DNA from: Jeotgalibacillus malaysiensis
GTDB lineage: Bacteria; Bacillota; Bacilli; Bacillales; Jeotgalibacillaceae
Length of the DNA: 64,000 bases
Assembly (NCBI GenBank): GCA_000818095.1
Contig: CP009416.1
Span: forward strand, 507,501-571,500
Reading direction: 5' to 3'
This document shows, piece by piece, positions 33,608 through 43,196 of this stretch. Every line of letters starts with the position of its first letter. The first letter of the stretch is position 1. The notes under the pieces are model-generated. The model did not search any database and was not told where the DNA came from. It saw only the letters and a list, made by a program, of their open reading frames with translations. A program made the translations under genes and the position numbers.

Positions 33608-35032
33608 CTATTCACTCATTCCAACAGAAATGAACTTCGTCTCAAGAAACTCTTCAATCCCCTGATGACCACCCTCACGGCCAAGGCCACTCTGCTTAAA
33701 TCCGCCAAATGGCGCTTCTGGTGCAGAAGGCAATCCATCATTCAATCCGACAATGCCGTATTCAAGCTGTTCACTGATCCGAATTCCCTTCGAAATATTC
33801 TCAGTAAACACATAAGCTGCAAGTCCGTAAATGGAATCATTCGCACGTTCAATCGCTTCTTCCTCTGTTTTAAAAGTTGTAATTGGTGCAACCGGTCCAA
33901 ACGTTTCCTCTTTCATACACAGCATGTCATCTATTACGCCGGATAATACTGTCTGTTTGAAGAATAAACCATCACGGAGTTCTCCGCCGGTTTCCACCGT
34001 TGCGCCTTTCTCTTTTGCATCTTCAATATGCTTTTGCACTTTTTCAACCGCATCCTCATCAATCAGCGGTCCAAGATCAACGCCTTCTTCAAGTCCATCG
34101 CCAAGACGTAATGCTTCAACTTTTTCAGTAAAGCGTTTTGTGAATGCCTCAGCAATCTCTTCATGAACGTAGATCCGGTTTGCACAGACGCATGTCTGAC
34201 CCGCGTTTCTGAACTTCGTCGCAATGACACCGTCAACTGCTTTTTCAAGATCAGCATCATCCATCACGATAGCAGGTGCATGGCCGCCGAGCTCCAATGA
34301 GATTTTCTTCATCGTATCAGCTGCACCTTTCATCAGTGATTTGCCGACTTCTGTTGAACCTGTAAATGTCAGCTTTCTAACACGATCATCTTCTAGCCAG
34401 GCTCCACTAATATCAGAAGATTTTCCTGTTACAACGTTTAAGACGCCATCTGGAATACCTGCTTCTTTCGCCAGCTGTACAAGGCGGAATGCTGTCAGCG
34501 GTGTAGCGGTAGCAGGCTTGATCACAGCAGTACAGCCTGTAGCAAGCGCCGGTGCTACTTTTCGCGTGATCATCGCTGCCGGAAAGTTCCATGGCGTAAT
34601 GACTGCTGTAACACCAACTGGCTGCTTGTGAACAAACAGTCGTCTATCTCCTTTTGAAGAAGGAATCGTCTCGCCATACACACGCTTACCTTCTTCTGCA
34701 AACCATTTAATAAATCCGTTCGCATACGAAATTTCTCCTGCAGCTTCCTTCAGCGGCTTGCCCTGCTCAATGGTCATTAAGCGGGCAAGTTCATCTGTAT
34801 GTTCATCAATTAAGTCAGCCCATTTCATTAGTAAAGCGCTGCGCTCATACGTGTTCCGGCGCGACCAGTCTTTAAAAGCATGATGGGCTGCATCCACTGC
34901 TTTTTTCGCCTCATCTGTACCGCCTTTAGGAACGGTTGCAATGGCTTCAGTTGTAGCCGGGTTAATCACATCAATTGTTTCAAGGTCCTGTCCGGTTTCT
35001 TTTCCATTAATAATAAGATGATATGTATCCAA
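33608..35032 (-). CDS. gabD: Succinate-semialdehyde dehydrogenase (NAD(P)+)
   Basis: A 474-residue aldehyde dehydrogenase converting succinate semialdehyde to succinate in GABA breakdown. It shows ITPWNFPAAMITRKVAPALATG (cofactor-binding block), FTGSTEVGK, catalytic Glu in LELGGHAP, and the active-site pair NAGQTCVCANR, where the second Cys is the GabD-type redox switch. The C-terminal PFGGFKQSGLGREGG is intact. I chose TTG at 35032 with AGGAG eight bases upstream; the GTG at 35041 overlaps the site. No GABA transaminase is adjacent, so substrate assignment is by family. Confidence 0.87.
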   Translation of the reverse strand: MDTYHLIINGKETGQDLETIDVINPATTEAIATVPKGGTDEAKKAVDAAHHAFKDWSRRNTYERSALLMKWADLIDEHTDELARLMTIEQGKPLKEAAGEISYANGFIKWFAEEGKRVYGETIPSSKGDRRLFVHKQPVGVTAVITPWNFPAAMITRKVAPALATGCTAVIKPATATPLTAFRLVQLAKEAGIPDGVLNVVTGKSSDISGAWLEDDRVRKLTFTGSTEVGKSLMKGAADTMKKISLELGGHAPAIVMDDADLEKAVDGVIATKFRNAGQTCVCANRIYVHEEIAEAFTKRFTEKVEALRLGDGLEEGVDLGPLIDEDAVEKVQKHIEDAKEKGATVETGGELRDGLFFKQTVLSGVIDDMLCMKEETFGPVAPITTFKTEEEAIERANDSIYGLAAYVFTENISKGIRISEQLEYGIVGLNDGLPSAPEAPFGGFKQSGLGREGGHQGIEEFLETKFISVGMSE

Positions 35033-35139
35033 ATGTATCACTCCTGATTTTTGATTTACTCTATCTCTACCCTGTTCATTTTCAGTTCAATCTAAAAGTG
35101 AGGTATACTATATATATTTGGTATGCATGGGAGGAAGCG

Positions 35140-35778
35140 ATGACTACTTATAACGTACGTTCGATACATACAGCGAAAATTACTGAACTGACTTTTGGAC
35201 GAAAAACATTCCCGAGCGCACTGTTGAAGCAACCGATTGAAAAAGAGATGTGGTTATCTGAGACAGGTCTGGCTGAAGATGAACAGACGCCTGAACATCA
35301 TGGTGGTACGGAAAAAGCGCTTTGCCTGTATCCGTATGATCATTATTCATTCTGGGATGGGTGGATGGATATGCAGGATGGATCAGCGCTTTTTGGTGAA
35401 AACATCACGACTGAAGGAATCCATGAGCGCAATACGCATATTGGGGACCGGTTTGAATTTGGCGAAGCAGTGATTGAAGTGACTGAGCCAAGACAGCCCT
35501 GTTTTAAAATTGCCGCAAAATACAATAAGCCTGAGTTGATTGTCCGGATGAGAGAATCAGGCTTCACGGGCTTTTATTTCCGCGTGCTGAAAGAGGGGTA
35601 CGTAAAGCCTGGGGATCAATTGATCTTACTTGAACGTGATCAGGCCGGTGTGACAGTGCAGGAAGTGAATGAACTGTTATTTGCAGGTTCACCTTCTAGA
35701 GCGCAATACGACCGGATACTCGAAGCGACTGCTTTTTCGAAAACATTAAGACCAAAGCTTATACAAAAACGACATTAA
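35140..35778 (+). CDS. MOSC-domain protein (YiiM/YflK-type)
   Basis: A 212-residue MOSC-domain protein (beta-barrel related to the C-terminus of molybdenum cofactor sulfurase). Hallmarks are GLAEDEQTPEHHGGTEKALCLYP (in two blocks), FGENITTEG, GDRFEFGEAVIEVTEPRQPC with the conserved Cys, and GFYFRVLKEGYV. Such proteins may handle sulfurated Moco or reduce N-hydroxylated compounds. ATG at 35140 follows GGAGGAA; the upstream in-frame start at 35023 overlaps gabD and has no site. Confidence 0.88.
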   Translation: MTTYNVRSIHTAKITELTFGRKTFPSALLKQPIEKEMWLSETGLAEDEQTPEHHGGTEKALCLYPYDHYSFWDGWMDMQDGSALFGENITTEGIHERNTHIGDRFEFGEAVIEVTEPRQPCFKIAAKYNKPELIVRMRESGFTGFYFRVLKEGYVKPGDQLILLERDQAGVTVQEVNELLFAGSPSRAQYDRILEATAFSKTLRPKLIQKRH

Positions 35779-35799
35779 CGATAGAAATCAGGTGAAATT

Positions 35800-36711
35800 G
35801 TGACACAATCCAACGCATATATATGGCTCGTGTCTATCATGGTGGCATGGGGGCTGAATGTAGTGGCCCTGAAAGTACTGGTAGATGAATTTTCTCCGGT
35901 AGCAATGACTTCGATGCGGATCCTGACAGCAGGTGCAGTAGTACTTTCAGTTCTTGCACTGCAGAGAAAGCAGTTGGTGCCCGGGATGAAGGATATTGGC
36001 GTCATTGTATTGATCAGCCTTTTCAACATTGTCGGACATCATTACTTTTTATCGATCGGTTTAAAAGGAACGACTGCTGTAAATACCGGTCTGATCCTCG
36101 GTTTGATTCCGATCCTGACTGCCATTGCCGCTGTAATTTTTCTGAGAGCACGGCTGACATTACTCAAATTCTTTGGGATCATCATTGGTTTTGCGGGCGT
36201 ATTTCTCGTTATGGCAGCAGGCGGCAGCGGAGAAATTCAGGTGGCTGCGGGAGACTGGTATATCCTAATGGCTGCCATCACTCAGGCAATCAGCTTCGTA
36301 CTGATTAAAAAAATCTCAACAGATCTGGATGTCTTTGTACTGACCGGCTGGATGATGGTCTTTGGAGCTGTCATGCTTGCTGTTATCAGCCTTCTGACAG
36401 AGCCGGGTGGTTATCAGACACTAGTGCAGGGTGAAGCGTATCATTATATGATCTTTTTCAGCTCAGCATTTATTGCTACAGGCATTGGGCATATGATTTA
36501 CAATAACGCCATCCGTCTGATCGGACCGAGTGAATCGGCAGTCTTTACAAACTTGAACCTACTCTTTTCAATCACAGGCGCCGCGCTTCTGTTAGGTGAA
36601 CCGGTTTACCTTGGACAGATTGCCGGATTTGCACTGATTGTAGCAGGTGTTCTTGGCGGCAGTGGATTTATGGATCACTGGTTTCAGAGAAAGAAAACGT
36701 TTGTTAAATGA
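35800..36711 (+). CDS. EamA-family (DMT) transporter
   Basis: A 303-residue drug/metabolite transporter with ten membrane helices in two EamA repeats. The first repeat starts NAYIWLVSIMVAWGLNVVALK; the second starts near residue 150 (DWYILMAAITQAISFVLIKK). GTG at 35800 has GGTGAAA upstream. Substrates of this family include amino acids and metabolites, and the direction is usually export. The substrate is unknown. Confidence 0.87.
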   Translation: MTQSNAYIWLVSIMVAWGLNVVALKVLVDEFSPVAMTSMRILTAGAVVLSVLALQRKQLVPGMKDIGVIVLISLFNIVGHHYFLSIGLKGTTAVNTGLILGLIPILTAIAAVIFLRARLTLLKFFGIIIGFAGVFLVMAAGGSGEIQVAAGDWYILMAAITQAISFVLIKKISTDLDVFVLTGWMMVFGAVMLAVISLLTEPGGYQTLVQGEAYHYMIFFSSAFIATGIGHMIYNNAIRLIGPSESAVFTNLNLLFSITGAALLLGEPVYLGQIAGFALIVAGVLGGSGFMDHWFQRKKTFVK

Positions 36712-36743
36712 TCATCCTTAAAAGGGGTGGTCATTTATTTTTT
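36708..36743 (+). terminator. Intrinsic terminator of EamA gene
   Basis: AATGATCATCC pairs with GGTGGTCATT (wobbles), followed by a T-rich tail. Confidence 0.7.
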
Positions 36744-36839
36744 TAATGATCATACTTTCTAAAACTATATAAATCTAAAGGAATAGTTTTATTAATGAGT
36801 TATCTGTGTATTTAGAAGGGTCATAGTAACATGGTTAAT

Positions 36840-36872
36840 GAGATTCAGATAAACATATCTGAATCTCTATTT
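36840..36872 (+). promoter_or_regulatory. Terminator-like hairpin in ltaS leader
   Basis: Perfect 12-bp stem GAGATTCAGATA / TATCTGAATCTC with a 4-base loop and TATTTTTC after it. It lies about 80 bp before the ltaS-like start, not directly after an ORF, so it may attenuate the leader or terminate upstream read-through. Confidence 0.6.
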
Positions 36873-36951
36873 TTCTGTAAAACACCATATTTCATACAGG
36901 TTACAACCACTTTACATAGGGTAAAGGATAACACAGAAGGGAGGTCGTACA

Positions 36952-38814
36952 TTGAAAAAAACATGGCTGATGTATGGAGACTATCTGGTTTTTATACTTG
37001 TATTGTTAGTAAAAATGATTATTGTAGGGCCTGCTACAGGTACTTATTTTGGTGTGAATTTATTTTTTGTCAGTCTAGGAGCAATCATTCTGATTTCATT
37101 CTGGTCTCTGTGGATTTCACCACGTATCAGACGCTGGATTTTATTTTATCTGAGTATTTTATTGACGATTCTAATCGCATCTAATATCTGGTACTACCGT
37201 TATTTTACCGACCTGTTATCTGTAGCGCTGATTATACAGATCCCACAGATGGGTGCAGTAGGCGGTGGACTTGAGGATTTGATATATCCCGCTGATTTTC
37301 TGTTGTTTGCAGATAGTTTTATTTGGGCAGCTTTACTTTGGAGAGACAGGAAGAGATCTTTTGCAGATTATCCTGCAAAAAGAAGGTCTAAGGCAGCTTT
37401 AATCGCCGCAGTCTCAGGTATTGTGCTTTTCTTTACGCCGCTTGCAGTGAACGCAGCTGACAGGGACGAATGGCTTGTTCAGGACTCGCTTGCAAATATG
37501 CGGAATTATTTTAAGCTCGGTATGATCGGACATCACATCCTTGATATTGGCAGGGAACTCGATGATCAGTTCATAGAGGAGAAAACCTTATCCGCTTCCC
37601 AGCTAAGTGAGATGCAGCGCTTTTTTGACAGCAACCGGAGCGCTGAAAGTGACACGAAAGTAGAAGGAAAGCCTAATGTCATTGTCATTCAGCTGGAATC
37701 TTTTCAAAACTCGGTGCTTGACCAGGAAATTGATGGTCAGGAAATCACACCATTTTTAAATGACTTTAAAGATGAAGTGATGTACTTCCCTAACTTTTAT
37801 CATCAGACACATCAGGGACGGACGTCTGATGCGGAGTTTATTTTAAATACGTCATTTTACCCGATGAAAGCAGGATCAGTTTATACGCGGTACCCGGATC
37901 ATTCATATGATTCACTGCCTGAAAAAATGGAATCAGCAGGCTATGAAACTGCAGCTTTTCATGCGTTTGAGCGGACATTCTGGAACCGGGATGAAGTATA
38001 TGAAAATTTCGGGTTTGATCATTTTTACAGTATAGAAGATTTTCCTGAAGGAGATGTGATCGGTCTGACGTTAAATGATGAAGATTTCTTTTTATCATCG
38101 GTAGATCGCATGGTTGAAATGCAGGATCCTTTCTATGCATTTTTAGTCGCATTGACGAGCCATACACCATATGACTTTCCTGAGGAGAAAAAAGAACTGG
38201 ATTTAACTAGTCTCGAAGAAGAAATCATTCAGAATTACTATCATAATATTCATTTTGTTGATCAGGCATTTGGTTCAATGGTTGAGAAGCTGAAGGATGA
38301 GGGCATTTGGGATGATGCGCTTGTAGTCGCTTACGGTGATCATGACAGCGGTCTGCAGGAGCCGGAGAGAGATATGGCTGAAATGGCGGAAGCTGAATCA
38401 GTCGTTGATTATCTGAACCTTGGCCGGAAAGTTCCTTTATTTATGAAATTGCCTGATATGGAAGAAGGCAGTGTGATGGAGCAGACAGGTGGACAAATCG
38501 ATATTGCGCCAACGATTCTATCACTGTTAGATCTTAATAAAGGCTACATGATGGGGAATTCCCTGCTGAGTGAAGACCCAAGGCTGACCGTATTCAGAGA
38601 AGGATCCTTTATTTATAACGGCTATTATTACAAAGCAGACTTGACGAGTGAGCGGGAAAATGGAGATTGCTACAACCTCGAAACAGAGGAAATGACAGAC
38701 AAATCCAATTGCTCGCAAATGCTTTATGAAGCAGCTTCCCAGTTAAGAATGTCTGACACAATCATTAAGAAAAATGGTGTAGGTCAGCTTCAGGGACAAA
38801 CAATTGAAGAATAG
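36952..38814 (+). CDS. ltaS: Lipoteichoic acid synthase family protein
   Basis: A 620-residue membrane sulfatase-fold enzyme. Five N-terminal membrane helices (to about residue 170) are followed by an extracellular domain with metal-binding Glu in VIQLESFQ, catalytic Thr in HQGRTSDAEF, FERTFWNRDEVY, and YGDHDSG with a metal-binding Asp-His pair. The family polymerises or primes glycerol-phosphate on the outer membrane face. The start is TTG at 36952 with GGGAGG. The closest Bacillus paralogue (LtaS, YfnI, YqgS, YvgJ) cannot be settled here. It is followed closely by the DUF1206 gene. Confidence 0.85.
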   Translation: MKKTWLMYGDYLVFILVLLVKMIIVGPATGTYFGVNLFFVSLGAIILISFWSLWISPRIRRWILFYLSILLTILIASNIWYYRYFTDLLSVALIIQIPQMGAVGGGLEDLIYPADFLLFADSFIWAALLWRDRKRSFADYPAKRRSKAALIAAVSGIVLFFTPLAVNAADRDEWLVQDSLANMRNYFKLGMIGHHILDIGRELDDQFIEEKTLSASQLSEMQRFFDSNRSAESDTKVEGKPNVIVIQLESFQNSVLDQEIDGQEITPFLNDFKDEVMYFPNFYHQTHQGRTSDAEFILNTSFYPMKAGSVYTRYPDHSYDSLPEKMESAGYETAAFHAFERTFWNRDEVYENFGFDHFYSIEDFPEGDVIGLTLNDEDFFLSSVDRMVEMQDPFYAFLVALTSHTPYDFPEEKKELDLTSLEEEIIQNYYHNIHFVDQAFGSMVEKLKDEGIWDDALVVAYGDHDSGLQEPERDMAEMAEAESVVDYLNLGRKVPLFMKLPDMEEGSVMEQTGGQIDIAPTILSLLDLNKGYMMGNSLLSEDPRLTVFREGSFIYNGYYYKADLTSERENGDCYNLETEEMTDKSNCSQMLYEAASQLRMSDTIIKKNGVGQLQGQTIEE

Positions 38815-38829
38815 GAGGAGAGAAATATC

Positions 38830-39672
38830 ATGAGTCAGTTAACAATGAAATCAAATGACACATCTGAAGAAGTTAAGCCGTGGGTACGGCGCATGGGCAG
38901 ATTCGGTTATATGTCAAAGGGCGCTGTATATGGGATTGTTGGTATACTGGCCCTGCTAGCGGCACTTGGTGTAGGTGGTGGGGAAACCACTGATACATCT
39001 GGCGCCATGCAGCAGGTTGCAACACTTCCATTCGGAGAAATCCTGCTTTGGATCGTTGGTATCGGCCTGTTCTTTTATGTCATGTGGGAGCTGGTAAGAG
39101 CCATTTTTGATCCTCAGCATAAAGGGACAGATGCAAAGGGAATTTTCACAAGAATCGCTTATGCAGTCAGCGGAATTATTTATGCCGGGCTTGCCATATC
39201 AGCTCTTCAAATTGCAATGAACGCAAGAAACGGCGGAGGTAATTCAGAGCAGACAATCTCTGCCATGCTTCTTGGACAGCCATTTGGTCAATGGCTGGTC
39301 GGTATTTTAGGCGCAGGCGTAATCATTTATGGACTTTACAACATTTATACAGGTTATAAAGAGAAATTTATGAGCAAGCTGATTATAAATGATATGAGTC
39401 AGAGTGAGAAAAAGCTGGCACGTAAATCCGGTAAAATCGGATTGATCGCCCGCGGTGTAGTATTGTCAATGGTCGGCTTTTTCTTTGTCCAGACTGCGAT
39501 TACTGCAAATCCTGATGAATCAAAAGGACTTGACGGCGCACTCGGAGAAATTGCTTCACAACCTTATGGACAAGTACTTCTCGGCCTCGCAGCAGTCGGA
39601 CTGATCCTTTACGCAGTCTACGAAATCATCCGTGGACGATATGCAAGAATGAACTTTGGGAAAGATGAATAA
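38830..39672 (+). CDS. DUF1206 membrane protein (three repeats)
   Basis: A 280-residue membrane protein made of three DUF1206 units. Each begins with a G-R-x-G-Y/L-x-x-K/R-G-x-V helix (RFGYMSKGAVYGI; FTRIAYAVSGIIYAG; KIGLIARGVVLSM) and ends with PFG/PYG...GLxxY helices. There are six helices in total. The function is unknown; the family is common in actinobacteria and cyanobacteria. ATG at 38830 lies 15 bases after the ltaS-like stop with AGGAGGAG, so it is cotranscribed. Confidence 0.85.
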   Translation: MSQLTMKSNDTSEEVKPWVRRMGRFGYMSKGAVYGIVGILALLAALGVGGGETTDTSGAMQQVATLPFGEILLWIVGIGLFFYVMWELVRAIFDPQHKGTDAKGIFTRIAYAVSGIIYAGLAISALQIAMNARNGGGNSEQTISAMLLGQPFGQWLVGILGAGVIIYGLYNIYTGYKEKFMSKLIINDMSQSEKKLARKSGKIGLIARGVVLSMVGFFFVQTAITANPDESKGLDGALGEIASQPYGQVLLGLAAVGLILYAVYEIIRGRYARMNFGKDE

Positions 39673-39674
39673 AG

Positions 39675-39960
39675 AAAAGCGGAGGCAGGCGGTTAGGTCC
39701 GACAAGCGTAAGACGAGCTGAGAGAAATGGGTGACCTTTCCCATTTTCTCAGATTGGCTTACGACTCGAGGACCTGCCTGCTGGAGCTGGACAATAAAGA
39801 AATGCGTAGGGCGCTTGCTCAGCTCTGACGGGCATAAGACGTGGATCGGAAAATGGGCGACCTTCCCATTTACCGATCCGTGACTTATGACCCGAGGAGC
39901 TAGCGCCCGGAACTGGACACCGTAGAAAAGTGGTGGCAGGCGAACAAGCATAAGACGCCA
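39675..39960. repeat. Dispersed repeat R2, two inverted full copies and a fragment
   Basis: Copy 1 (39675-39793) runs GAAAAGCGGAGGCAGGCGG to GACCTGCCTGCTGGAGCTGG. Copy 2 (39799-39921) runs GCGCTTGCTCAGCTCTGACG to GAGCTAGCGCCCGGAACTGG. A third fragment (39922-39960) follows. Both full copies are in the opposite orientation to those at 11169 and 44077. Confidence 0.8.
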
Positions 39961-39970
39961 CTAACTGCGG

Positions 39971-40290
39971 AAAGGCGACAAACTGAGCGGCAATAGAAAC
40001 ACTCTGAGCGCGGATTGCGACAAATCCCCGGGTGTATCGCAACAAACCGGAGCCAGATCGCTACATCTCCAGCCCAAACACCAACATTTGCCCTTCATGC
40101 CCTTAAGTAACAGTCTTTTAGTTTCTTAAGGGCATGAAGAGGATGTGGTGAAGTGAATTTGTGAGGAAAGGCGACAAACTGAGCGGGAATAGAAACATTC
40201 TGGCCGTGGATTGCGACAAATCCCCGGGTGTATCACGACAAACCGGAGCCAGATCGCTACATCTCCAGCCCAAACACCGCCATTTAAAAA
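39971..40290. repeat. Compound phased element, family iv locus 3
   Basis: In the opposite orientation, boxes read GCGACAAA or similar. The ACA positions are 39978, 39999, 40020, 40042, 40063 and 40084 (array 1), then 40174, 40195, 40216, 40238 and 40259 (array 2), with the extra base again in the third step. The spacer holds a perfect 15-bp inverted repeat CTTCATGCCCTTAAG / CTTAAGGGCATGAAG (about 40094-40140). It lies between R2 copies and the glutamate dehydrogenase gene. Confidence 0.88.
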
Positions 40291-40383
40291 GTTCTACTCA
40301 CTTCCTCTTCACATCTCTTTACATCAACCAGTCAATTAAGGTACCGTCATAGTAGAGTCATAACATTTCAAGGGGGAATGGAT

Positions 40384-41763
40384 ATGCAATACCAGACAAG
40401 ATCAATCGTACAGGAATCACTTGATGCATTAATGGATGACAAAATGTTTTTACCGGATCTTCAAAATGGACCGAGAGAGAAAGCGTTCTCATCTCTGGGT
40501 GCTGTTTTATCAACGCCTAATAAGATACATAAATCTTTTCTCAGGATCGTTCTTGAAAAAGGTGAAATCGTCAGAATCCCAGCCTTCAGGGTTCAGCACA
40601 ATAATGCAATGGGACCTTATAAAGGCGGAATTAGATTTCACGAATCTGTAAATGAGGAAGAAGTCATTAACCTTGCCTTTCTGATGACACTAAAAAATTC
40701 ACTTCATGATGTACCATTTGGCGGAGGAAAAGGTGGCGTTGTTGTTAATCCACGTGAATTTTCACCAAAGGAATTGAATCTGATCTCCAAAAAGTATGTT
40801 CAGTATTTTGCGGATGTGATTGGCCCGGATAAGGATATTCCGGCGCCTGATATGGGAAGCGGCGAACGAGAAATGGACTGGATGATGGGTGAATATAAAA
40901 ACATCAAGCCTGGTCAGCCTTACAGAGGTAGCTTTACCGGTAAAAGTGTGATTAACGGCGGCTCCCTTGGCAGACGTGAAGCAACAGGTAAAGGCGTATA
41001 CTTTACATTCCGCTACCTGATGTCCGACTTTATCAAAAAGCAGCATTCATGGCTTGAAAAAACAGGAAGTCCCTATGCTAAAACGGCACTGGATCTTTAC
41101 GAAAAGCCTTTGAAAGTGGCTGTGCAGGGTTTTGGTAATGTAGGTTCAGTGACTGCCCTGGAAGCTTACCAGTGCCAGCAGCTGCAGAATAAAGTCATTG
41201 CAGTAAGTGATCGCAACTGCACACTTTATAACGAAGACGGACTGGATATCCCAACGCTCGTATCCTATACAGCGGCCAACCAGGGAGATCTGCCTCATAC
41301 AGAAGAAAAGTTGAAAGACAGTGGGGTTAAAGCTGAAATCCTGCACAGGGATGATGTGCTGACAATGGACGTTGACGTATTAATGCTCGCAGCACTTGAA
41401 GAACAAATTCATAATGGAAACAAAGAAAATATTAAAGCGAAAGTGATTGTAGAAGGTGCCAATGCCCCGGTAACAGCTGAAGCAGATGACTATCTAAACG
41501 AGAAAGGCGTCATTATCGTTCCGGATATTCTCGCCAATGCAGGCGGTGTAATTGTTTCCTATTTCGAATGGCTGCAGGGCAGAGAAACCCAGTTCTATTC
41601 AGAAGAACAGATCTACAAAAAGCTTTACGATAAAATGCAGGGGACGATGGAAACCATTCTTCCTAAATACTTCGGAGACCCGCATTCTCTGCGTGAAAAC
41701 TGTTATATCCATTCAGTCATGAAGCTATCAACGGTTCTTTATAAGCAGGGTAAACTATTTTAA
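40384..41763 (+). CDS. Glu/Leu/Phe/Val dehydrogenase family protein (glutamate dehydrogenase)
   Basis: A 459-residue amino-acid dehydrogenase. The substrate domain has RVQHNNAMGPYKGGIRFHE (substrate Lys), GGGKGGVVVNP (catalytic Lys) and PAPDMGSGEREMDWM. The NAD domain has VQGFGNVGS and VEGANAPVT. The pattern fits glutamate dehydrogenase, although it carries an unusual GSLGRREATGKGV rather than the GSxGRxxATGRG of RocG/GudB and a few extra residues mid-protein. ATG at 40384 is better spaced from AAGGGGG than the ATG at 40378. It ends at a long terminator hairpin. Confidence 0.88.
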   Translation: MQYQTRSIVQESLDALMDDKMFLPDLQNGPREKAFSSLGAVLSTPNKIHKSFLRIVLEKGEIVRIPAFRVQHNNAMGPYKGGIRFHESVNEEEVINLAFLMTLKNSLHDVPFGGGKGGVVVNPREFSPKELNLISKKYVQYFADVIGPDKDIPAPDMGSGEREMDWMMGEYKNIKPGQPYRGSFTGKSVINGGSLGRREATGKGVYFTFRYLMSDFIKKQHSWLEKTGSPYAKTALDLYEKPLKVAVQGFGNVGSVTALEAYQCQQLQNKVIAVSDRNCTLYNEDGLDIPTLVSYTAANQGDLPHTEEKLKDSGVKAEILHRDDVLTMDVDVLMLAALEEQIHNGNKENIKAKVIVEGANAPVTAEADDYLNEKGVIIVPDILANAGGVIVSYFEWLQGRETQFYSEEQIYKKLYDKMQGTMETILPKYFGDPHSLRENCYIHSVMKLSTVLYKQGKLF

Positions 41764-41773
41764 ATCTTGATAA

Positions 41774-41823
41774 AAAAAGGGCTGTCCAATGAAGCAATTC
41801 TGCTTCACTTGGACAGCCTTTAA
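41774..41823 (+). terminator. Intrinsic terminator of glutamate dehydrogenase gene
   Basis: A long stem GGCTGTCCAA..GAAGCA / TGCTTC..TTGGACAGCC with a short T tail. Confidence 0.85.
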
Positions 41824-41930
41824 AATATGTGTAAAGGGGGTAAATTAGAGTGTACCTATGCTGAATTTGGCAAACGCGAGGGGCAACCCGCTATATGCCT
41901 GAACTGTTTTCCGTACAGTTCACTTACTCA

Positions 41931-43196
41931 TTAGTTAACTTTTGCAAAACCGAAACCTGAAGCGTAGTCATCACCGTAAGCAGCGCCGTATCCACCAAGG
42001 ATATCGTTCGCTTTTGCACGGTTTTGAAGAACTGTACGCAGTTGCGTATGAGAATAACCAGGGTTAGCAGCCCAAACCTTCGCAGCAAGACCTGCTACGT
42101 GTGGTGTAGCCATTGATGTACCACTGATTGTGTTATAACCGCCACCAGGCCATGTTGAATAGATTGAAGCACCTGGAGCTGAAATTTCAACGTCACCCTG
42201 CTGGATGAAATAATCACCATCAGTTGCAGCGTATCCACGAGAAGAGAAATCTGCTACACGGTATGTACCGTTTTGCTGACGATTTTCAAGAGCAGCTACT
42301 GCGATTGCATTTGTCAGTGCACCAGGATATCCGATAGAGCCCTGGTTTGGACCTGAGTTACCAGCAGCGGCAACCACTAACACACCTTTGCTGTAAGCAT
42401 AGTTTACTGCATTTGTGATCAGTGAATCCTGACCTGCAGAACCAAGAGACATATTGATGACTGTTTTAGTTCTTGTAGCTGAAGCCTGGTCAGCTGCATG
42501 ACGGATCGCCGCTGCGATATCATCTGAGTAACCTGATCCATTGTCACCTAACACTTTGTAAGCCCATAGATCTGAATCCGGAGCAACGCCGTAGATTCCT
42601 GCGCCATCGCTACCGCCATCTGCAAGTGCAGAACCGGCTACGTGTGTACCATGACCATTTGCATCATTACAAGCACCGTTTACAAGTGGCGTAGACTGTG
42701 TGAAATCTTTACACTGCTCAACTGTATTAACAAGGTCATAGTGGCTTGTGTACACACCAGTATCAAGGACAGCGATATTAACACCTGCACCACCTGAAGT
42801 TGTAGTCTGGTTTGCATTGTTATAGATTGCTTTAATTCCCCATGGTGTCTGATGAGATGGGTATTCCCCAGCCATTGTTTCATATTCGCTTGCACGGACA
42901 TCCGTTTCAAGCTGGACTTCCTGAACCTTTGTTACTTTGATATTTTTATTCTTCTGAAGTGCGTTGAACTGCTTTTCATTCATTTCAGTTGAAAAGCCGT
43001 TTTCGCTCAGTTCCCAGCGTGGTTCATACTGGTTTTTCAGAGACTGCTTCGCGCTCATTGCTGAAGCACCAGTTGTTTCAACATAGACTCTGAATGTTTC
43101 CTGACCGCGATCCTGGTCAGGTGCAGCTCCTGCAACTGAAGGAACTGACAAGCTTGCTGCAAGTAATAAACTCATAAGCATACTTCTTTTCTTCAT
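41931..43196 (-). CDS. Secreted subtilisin-like serine protease
   Basis: A 421-residue preproprotease. A signal peptide (1-24) and an I9-type propeptide (to about residue 110, ending near ETMAGE) precede a mature domain with catalytic Asp (VLDTGVY), His (NGHGTHVAG), oxyanion Asn region (AAAGNSGPN) and Ser (SGTSMATPHVAG). A Cys pair (EQCKDF, GACND) suggests a disulfide. Long Asp/Gly-rich surface loops resemble the S41/S39 subtilisins of psychrophilic Bacillus. The start is ATG at 43196. It is a single gene with a long AT-rich upstream region. Confidence 0.92.
   Translation of the reverse strand: MKKRSMLMSLLLAASLSVPSVAGAAPDQDRGQETFRVYVETTGASAMSAKQSLKNQYEPRWELSENGFSTEMNEKQFNALQKNKNIKVTKVQEVQLETDVRASEYETMAGEYPSHQTPWGIKAIYNNANQTTTSGGAGVNIAVLDTGVYTSHYDLVNTVEQCKDFTQSTPLVNGACNDANGHGTHVAGSALADGGSDGAGIYGVAPDSDLWAYKVLGDNGSGYSDDIAAAIRHAADQASATRTKTVINMSLGSAGQDSLITNAVNYAYSKGVLVVAAAGNSGPNQGSIGYPGALTNAIAVAALENRQQNGTYRVADFSSRGYAATDGDYFIQQGDVEISAPGASIYSTWPGGGYNTISGTSMATPHVAGLAAKVWAANPGYSHTQLRTVLQNRAKANDILGGYGAAYGDDYASGFGFAKVN

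Noticed and set aside
36831-37184. A 117-codon plus-strand ORF before ltaS
   Set aside because: It overlaps the hairpin and the ltaS-like gene in another frame, with no domain or ribosome site.
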